DNA of 64,000 bases from an uncultured Litoreibacter sp. (lineage in GTDB: Bacteria; Pseudomonadota; Alphaproteobacteria; Rhodobacterales; Rhodobacteraceae). A program made the position numbers and the translations under genes. The notes below the pieces were generated by a model, which saw only the letters and a program-made list of their open reading frames with translations, was not told where the DNA came from and did not search any database. Numbering within the stretch: position 1 is the stretch's first letter; each line of letters begins with the position of its first letter. Positions 62,601-64,000 of the stretch are shown piece by piece. The stretch lies in the NCBI RefSeq assembly GCF_947501785.1, contig NZ_CANMXB010000001.1, positions 2,546,501 to 2,610,500 on the forward strand, in the 5' to 3' direction.

Positions 62601-64000
62601 TTTGATCCGGCTTGAATAATGATCGAGCTCGCCATGATGGTAAACCGGCCGCCGCCGCCAATGCGGTTGATGTCACCATTGCTGGTGAAGGTGCCCGAGA
62701 CGTTCAGCGTCGTGCCGCCCTGCCCGTTCAGCTCGTCGTTATTGACCAGATTGCCGGTCACCGTGCCGCCATTGTTGGCGGTGAATATGCCGTCATTGGT
62801 AAAGTTGTTCCCGAACGTACCACCGTTCGAAATGATGGTGGCCCCTGCAGCGTTCGTGACCGCGCCGGTCACAATGCTGGTCCCCTGCACCGTCGTGGTG
62901 CCCGCGTTGTTGATCAACTGGCCGCCGATATTTCCGACAAGTGTCGCGGTGTTGGAATTGGTCAGGTTGCCTTGAATCTGGCCACCCGACGCAACGGTCA
63001 GTTGGCCGGTATTGGTGGCGTTGCCCTGAACCGTGCCGCCAAGGGACACGGTCCCGGCATTGGTCAGGTTGTTCTGGAAGACGCTGTTCGCACCTTGGGT
63101 CAGGTTGCCGCCCGCATTGTTGGTCACAGCACCTTGCACCAGACCGTTGATCGTCGCGGTCGCTGTTGCACCGGCCGACCCATTGGTCAGCGTGCCGGTG
63201 ATCGAGCCGCCCTCGGCCAGCGTCACCGTCGTGTTCGCCGCCGGATCACCGCTGGTGACATTCCCCGCAACACTACCGGTCGCGGCAATATCCAGCGTGT
63301 CGGTGTTTGTGACGTTGCCGGTCAGTGTGCCGTTCACGTCCAGATCGTTGTTATTCGTCACACCGCCATTGGCCGTCAGCGCATTGCCACTTGCGACCAC
63401 CATCGTGCCGTCATTGGTGATCAGCCCGGTGACGGTCGATGTCCCGTCAAACGTCAGCGCGTTGGTGTTGCCAATCGTCCCGGTCACATTGCCCGCAATC
63501 GTGGCAATCCCGGCATTGGTCACGTTGCCGGTGATCTGCGCCAAGGCCGCCACGTCCAGATTGCCGGTGGCAGAGTTCGTCACCGTACCAATCAGCGTGC
63601 CGTTCACATCCAGATCGTCGTTATTCGTAACACCGCCATTGGCTGTCAGCGTGTTGCCACTTGCGACCTCCATTGTGCTGCCATTGGTGATCAGCCCGGT
63701 CACGGTTGAAGTCCCGTCAAACGTCAGCGAGTTGGTGTTGCCAATCGTCCCGGTCACATTGCCCGCAATCGTCGCAATCCCGGCATTGGTCACGTTGCCG
63801 GTGATTTGCCCGAGGGCAGCCACGTCCAGATTGCCGGTGGCAGAGTTCGTCACCGCACCCGCCAGCGTGCCGTTCACATCCAGATCGTCGTTATTCGTAA
63901 CACCACCATTGGCTGTCAGCGTGTTCCCCGCAGCCACTTCCATCGTACCGTCATTGGTGATCAGCCCGGTCACGGTCGAAGTCCCGTCAAACGTCAGCGA
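56648..64000 (-). CDS. Giant autotransporter adhesin, N-terminus beyond the window
   Basis: The frame is open from the right edge to the stop at 56648, giving 2450 residues of the C-terminal part. The last 300 or so form a beta-barrel translocator (NPCGVGGWARALGG, WDLAFGGIAGF, ending in ARWQF with the terminal Phe typical of outer-membrane barrels). The passenger is a Gly/Thr/Asn-rich repetitive region of the form VTNxGTxTVxGxVxG, which suggests a long beta-helix. Near the edge it becomes almost exact 90-residue repeats. A surface adhesin role is inferred. It lies 93 bases from tssK and shares its strand. Confidence 0.88.
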   Translation of the reverse strand, partial: SLTFDGTSTVTGLITNDGTMEVAAGNTLTANGGVTNNDDLDVNGTLAGAVTNSATGNLDVAALGQITGNVTNAGIATIAGNVTGTIGNTNSLTFDGTSTVTGLITNGSTMEVASGNTLTANGGVTNNDDLDVNGTLIGTVTNSATGNLDVAALAQITGNVTNAGIATIAGNVTGTIGNTNALTFDGTSTVTGLITNDGTMVVASGNALTANGGVTNNNDLDVNGTLTGNVTNTDTLDIAATGSVAGNVTSGDPAANTTVTLAEGGSITGTLTNGSAGATATATINGLVQGAVTNNAGGNLTQGANSVFQNNLTNAGTVSLGGTVQGNATNTGQLTVASGGQIQGNLTNSNTATLVGNIGGQLINNAGTTTVQGTSIVTGAVTNAAGATIISNGGTFGNNFTNDGIFTANNGGTVTGNLVNNDELNGQGGTTLNVSGTFTSNGDINRIGGGGRFTIMASSIIIQAGSNFNNGSVRLVGSAINFGVINYISDITLDGGLQNENIVTYEAVVTYGAGNDLDNNADMDVTATGTLLGVDQITNSGTFDVAAGGSATANAVTNENGGVLTNLGTMTTNITNQSGGTVTTTGTLTGDLINDLGGNANVAGSITGILDNSGTAVVTGNATVGGAVTNDGTLTVNAGQELTADAGTTNESGGTLNVNGTLDSNLTNDAGGTVDVADLGVIDGNLTNNGTTTLAGDVTGTVGNAGTLTVDGTSTITGLLTTTGTTTVASDTLTLNGGTAGAGTLTVNSGATVDTGAAVLTNTGTLNINGTANGAGVVNGAGNTLTVTGTVNGGVTNNGTADLEGTITGDLTNSGAGADADVTGNLSVANITNSAGAALDFEAGATTTATLTNTGGGTVTIADPATVTLNATADNQTGSTLNVSGDLMAALNNAGTLGMTSTGLISGDVTNATGGTANIAGTLQGIFDNNGTAAVIDDVSVAGAITNSGGMTVNSGQQLTATSGLTNESGGTLDVSGTVLGDVQNDTGGTVGVASGGAINGNLTNDGLANLSGNVTGTLDNNATGTVNVQGNMTTNVLTNSGGLTVDAGDTLTVTTTNTNDGTMTVNGTVAGADVASSGIVTVNSGGSVSTNVTNSGTLTVAGGGTVTGTVSNDGTAALDGTVQGNVTNQAGGTLTQASTGVMQSDLDNDGTATVGGSVQGNADNSGSLTVAAGGSVAGTLANSGTAGVAGAVGTLQNQAGGTTTLNAGGSIAGTTTNAATGTINAAGGGFTGDVTNDGTFNVTADTTMGANFTNNADLNGNTGGTLTLQVTDTFTNNGNVGNTLGGTFVIDATDFVNGAGSNVSNGVTINANVTNNGTIDFDGTVAANGDLTNNGTVTVTGNTPFNGNDIDNDGDFDVGGTGALTGAGAITNSSTFDVAAGGVVSATSVTNEALGTLNNAGTITSNVTNQNGGTLGNTGTIMGNLTNDAGGTATSTGTVSGDVANAGTMSVAGAVGGDLGTGAGGTTTVTGNVTAGTATNSGQLTINAGTLTTTGSLTNQSGGTVTAAAAISGDVTNQNGGTLTSSGGISGTVLNEGAASLEGTTGALTNAATGTLTTTGDLTTNGFNNAGTATVAAATTFDGGGTVGNTGTMDINGAVANDVNSSGTMTLAGSIGGGLTNSGTATVDGTSTVTGLLSSTAGTLTVDAGQTLTATTGINNSGTSVLDVNGNLVGDLDNSSQADLAGTMVGDLTNTGSGVVAIAGQLTGNLTNFNSASAADVTGNVTNAGDVTVTGSIGGSLSSSGTATVNDVALDVTSNGTLTLNGSVGGNLSNTGIGSVSGDVAGDATNAGGPDLSAAPGGGTSSAPTTDVLDIAGNVGGNVTNDGTMTVGGTIGGNAVNNFSLNVGGDITGNVTNTGSLTLGGNVGGDLTSTGGGALNIAGDFMVGGTFSFDSALTIGAGNVYTVGQLSNTGGNLMLDGTIIGNTTNAGTLTFGATAAMNGNLNNSGTTNLIDGSVVNGSLTNSGTISLAGNGTPGDTATITGAVTGAGGTFELDIDLSDSVGSSDAHADTIVFQGAATGDFVIDLNVTTGLTFGDQENDIVLIDVNEGLGAANNFTFTLAGDLPTSERFVYLLQRAGATGTGDLVVTDALNPALGALAGNVGLTQSLIGSVVNRPTSPFVVGLGVDDGNPCGVGGWARALGGQATASGSTTSGALTTDSEIESTYYGVQFGGDFACFQGHFSGWDLAFGGIAGFNTGSNDQPVFAVDPATGLSTNRRLSTTTTEFDQYYAGVYVTAARGPLALDLQIRQEETDFTATNTAVGGGTGLGLDGAEFSSSATTISGAVSYAFQLENGWSLVPTAGFAYSTTETSSITFSDGAVLDISDSDRQIGFVGGTVSRIIIGDDGTSALNYFATGTYYNDFADPLQTTFTPIDPATGLPGAPVNNVSDNLGAYGELSFGVNYIKILSPKQGGRAARQFSASARADARFSGQLSGASITAQARWQF
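63331..64000 (-). repeat. 270-bp near-identical tandem repeats in the autotransporter gene
   Basis: TCAGCCCGGT recurs at 63421, 63691 and 63961, exactly 270 bases apart, and the flanking sequence is nearly identical between copies. Each unit encodes 90 residues. The window holds two full units plus partial ones and the array continues past the edge. Such arrays vary in copy number by slippage or recombination. Confidence 0.92.

Noticed and set aside
1-64000. CRISPR arrays, tRNA, rRNA and insertion sequences
   Set aside because: No spaced short-repeat array, no tRNA-like cloverleaf or rRNA segment, and no transposase-like protein was found. The only arrays are the 11-bp and 270-bp repeats, which lack unique spacers.

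Overview
The window looks like chromosomal DNA of a high-GC alphaproteobacterium of the Rhodobacterales (Roseobacter/Rhodobacter relatives). The evidence is a purple-bacterial photosynthesis gene cluster with pufQ and pufX, which are clade-specific genes, a spheroidene-type carotenoid pathway (crtA, B, C, D, E, F, I), and TGT-N12-ACA operators of the PpsR/CrtJ type. There is no pufC, so the reaction centre probably lacks a tetraheme cytochrome subunit. I do not name a genus.

Region 1 (1-24775) is the photosynthesis cluster. bchP (cut by the left edge) and idi run rightward and meet dxs. A long leftward superoperon reads crtE-crtF, bchC-bchX-(64-codon ORF)-bchY-bchZ, pufQ-B-A-L-M-X and then dxs. 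crtD-crtC run rightward and converge on the leftward unit crtI-crtB-tspO. crtA-bchI-bchD-bchO run rightward and hemF follows. PpsR-type boxes sit in front of bchC (two boxes 8 bp apart), between crtE and crtD, and between crtI and crtA (two boxes). A perfect FNR-type box precedes hemF. A strong RNA hairpin lies between pufA and pufL.

Region 2 (about 25004-56554) is a type VI secretion locus that directly follows the photosynthesis cluster. Rightward genes are a small family protein, tagH (FHA), tssA, tssB, tssC, hcp, tssE, tssF, tssG and clpV. Leftward from 56554 are tssK, tssL (DotU-OmpA), tssM, tagF, a PP2C phosphatase and a membrane Ser/Thr kinase. I see no tssJ, vgrG or PAAR gene.

Between these two arms lies an unusual centre (37348-46514). 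One leftward operon encodes a DUF1036 protein, a caspase-like protein whose catalytic His position is lost, an M23 peptidase/lytic transglycosylase fusion and an unrecognised protein. One rightward operon encodes two small envelope proteins, an ExbB/TolQ channel, two ExbD/TolR proteins (only one with the membrane Asp) and a TonB-shaped protein. The C-terminal domain of the TonB-shaped protein resembles the periplasmic domain of the convergent kinase. TssL and the kinase also share short D-K/R-T motifs suited to phosphothreonine/FHA signalling. My working hypothesis is a proton-motive-force-driven envelope-sensing module wired into the threonine phosphorylation pathway of this secretion system.

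Region 3 (56648-64000) is the C-terminal 2450 codons of a giant autotransporter adhesin. It has a degenerate beta-helix-like passenger and near-identical 270-bp tandem repeats that run off the right edge.

I found no rRNA, tRNA, insertion sequence or CRISPR array. No gene-free stretch exceeds 300 bp.
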